Below, piece after piece: positions 63,091 to 64,000 of a DNA stretch of 64,000 nucleotides; within the stretch, counting starts at the first letter, position 1; each line of letters begins with the position of its first letter. A model generated the notes under the pieces. It saw nothing but the letters and a program-made list of their open reading frames with translations. It ran no database searches and was not told where the DNA came from. Source of the DNA: Hetaerina americana. Its lineage: Eukaryota > Arthropoda > Insecta > Odonata > Calopterygidae. A program made the translations under genes and the position numbers. Location of the stretch: the NCBI GenBank assembly GCA_022747635.1, contig JAKTNV010000009.1, forward strand, positions 63,606,677 through 63,670,676, read 5' to 3'.

Positions 63091-64000
63091 GCATTTAAAT
63101 GGCAAACTAACAACTTATATAAATTGTAGAAGACTTTAATACACTGTTTAGTTGGGAAGAAAAACAGAATTTTGGCACATACACCAACTTCAATCCAAAT
63201 TATTTCTTCTTTTTATAAAATTCTTTTATCAAGGAGGAAGTCACTCTAAGTGCTAATTTGTGAGTAAGTAGGTACACAATCATCTACCACCTTTAAATTA
63301 TATCTTCTGGTGGATAGAAGCTGACTTAATGAAGTGTAAAGGAACATAAATTTAGAATTCTGGGAGAATTCTGCAGTCATATTTTTTACCTTATGCATAG
63401 TGGAAGAAATTGCCGACACATTTTATAAAATTCCTCTCAAGGTTTTCACAAAGATATTTTACAATTTCACACCGTACTCTGAACTTTAAAGGCCATTAAC
63501 GGACAGTTCCTAGCCTCATATTAATTTTTTATTCAATCGATGGCATTTTACCGCCCTACAACGTTTCAATCGAGCTAAATCGAAGGTAAATATTCAAAAT
63601 GCCGTAATATGTTAATATTCAGCCAAGCTCAAGTAAACTCAAAGATAAAGGTGATGAGATATGAGAAAGTTATTGATTTTTTATAGGTACAAAACTTGGA
63701 CCTTGATTGGTAACACGCAGTGGATTATGCAATGGCATTAAATCATATTACATTGGAAACCTGAGTATAATATCATGATTAATCGTAACATACCCAGGGG
63801 TATGCTAATAAAACATATATAATCCACCATTCATACCGTTATTTCCTTTCTGTTGGATTTTCAAATATTATTACTTCTGCTGAGGCTACCATTAAGTGTA
63901 TATATGCATTGAATTGCAAAAGTACCGGAACAAATGATTAATTACTTTTTCAGGAACAGCAAAGAACCTAGCACTAAAAATTTATTGCCACTTGATACTC
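63091..64000. other. AT-rich intergenic sequence
   Basis: Nothing recognised up to the window end. Confidence 0.4.

Overview
The window looks like an AT-rich, repeat-dense, essentially intergenic piece of a eukaryotic nuclear genome, most likely an arthropod and probably an insect. The evidence is the repeat content: decayed mariner transposases, RTE/BovB-like and other non-LTR retrotransposon fragments, tRNA-derived SINEs with target-site duplications, Penelope-type hammerhead-like motifs, and many long (TA)n and (TG)n microsatellites. There are no bacterial operons, no rRNA and no recognisable conserved multi-exon gene. Species or order cannot be read from the sequence. Most open frames longer than 60 codons are antisense or chance frames over repeats and low-complexity DNA.

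Layout. 1-10.3 kb: AT-rich DNA with copy 1 of a 0.3-kb dispersed repeat (302-594), a tRNA-derived SINE with an 11-bp target-site duplication (2112-2417), a diverged local duplication (5535-5710) and a (TA)n tract (8251-8482). 10.3-13.6 kb: the outstanding object, a 3.25-kb block of near-identical 333-bp units, each carrying a tRNA-like gene. Seven full tRNA-like copies lie on the minus strand and three on the plus strand, meeting at a scrambled junction. The whole block is bracketed by a 12-bp direct repeat, as if inserted in one event. 13.6-15.7 kb: a decayed minus-strand RTE-like LINE, itself interrupted by copy 2 of the 0.3-kb repeat (7-bp duplication). 16.8-17.0 kb: a second RT fragment.

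17-35 kb: mostly unannotatable AT-rich DNA, a purine-rich block (21.9-23.2 kb), two mariner relics (26.1-26.6 and 30.4-31.4 kb), a relic of the 333-bp unit far from the array (about 29.8 kb), a Penelope-like tail, and (TA)n tracts. 36-44.9 kb: a long inverted repeat built from two Penelope-type hammerhead-like ends (36158-36340), another hammerhead-like motif (37407-37448), a purine-to-pyrimidine strand switch (38.5-39.5 kb), a SINE (40955-41139), a (TG)~79 tract, and three copies of a further tRNA-derived SINE family (44155-44870). 46.6-64 kb: pyrimidine- and CpG-rich patches, a third mariner relic (51.9-52.3 kb), a SINE with a 9-bp duplication (54111-54377), the best protein-coding candidate (a 120-residue putative secreted protein, 55979-56341 minus), an EEP-endonuclease LINE fragment (58.0-58.4 kb), an RTE-like LINE 3' part (60.5-61.2 kb) and small tandem duplications near the end.

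The elements do not form a pathway. What they show is nested history: an old LINE was hit first by the 0.3-kb repeat, and the tRNA-like array was inserted beside the LINE 3' end. The block's units show no difference that I could find by eye, so the array is young, recently homogenised, or partly an assembly product.
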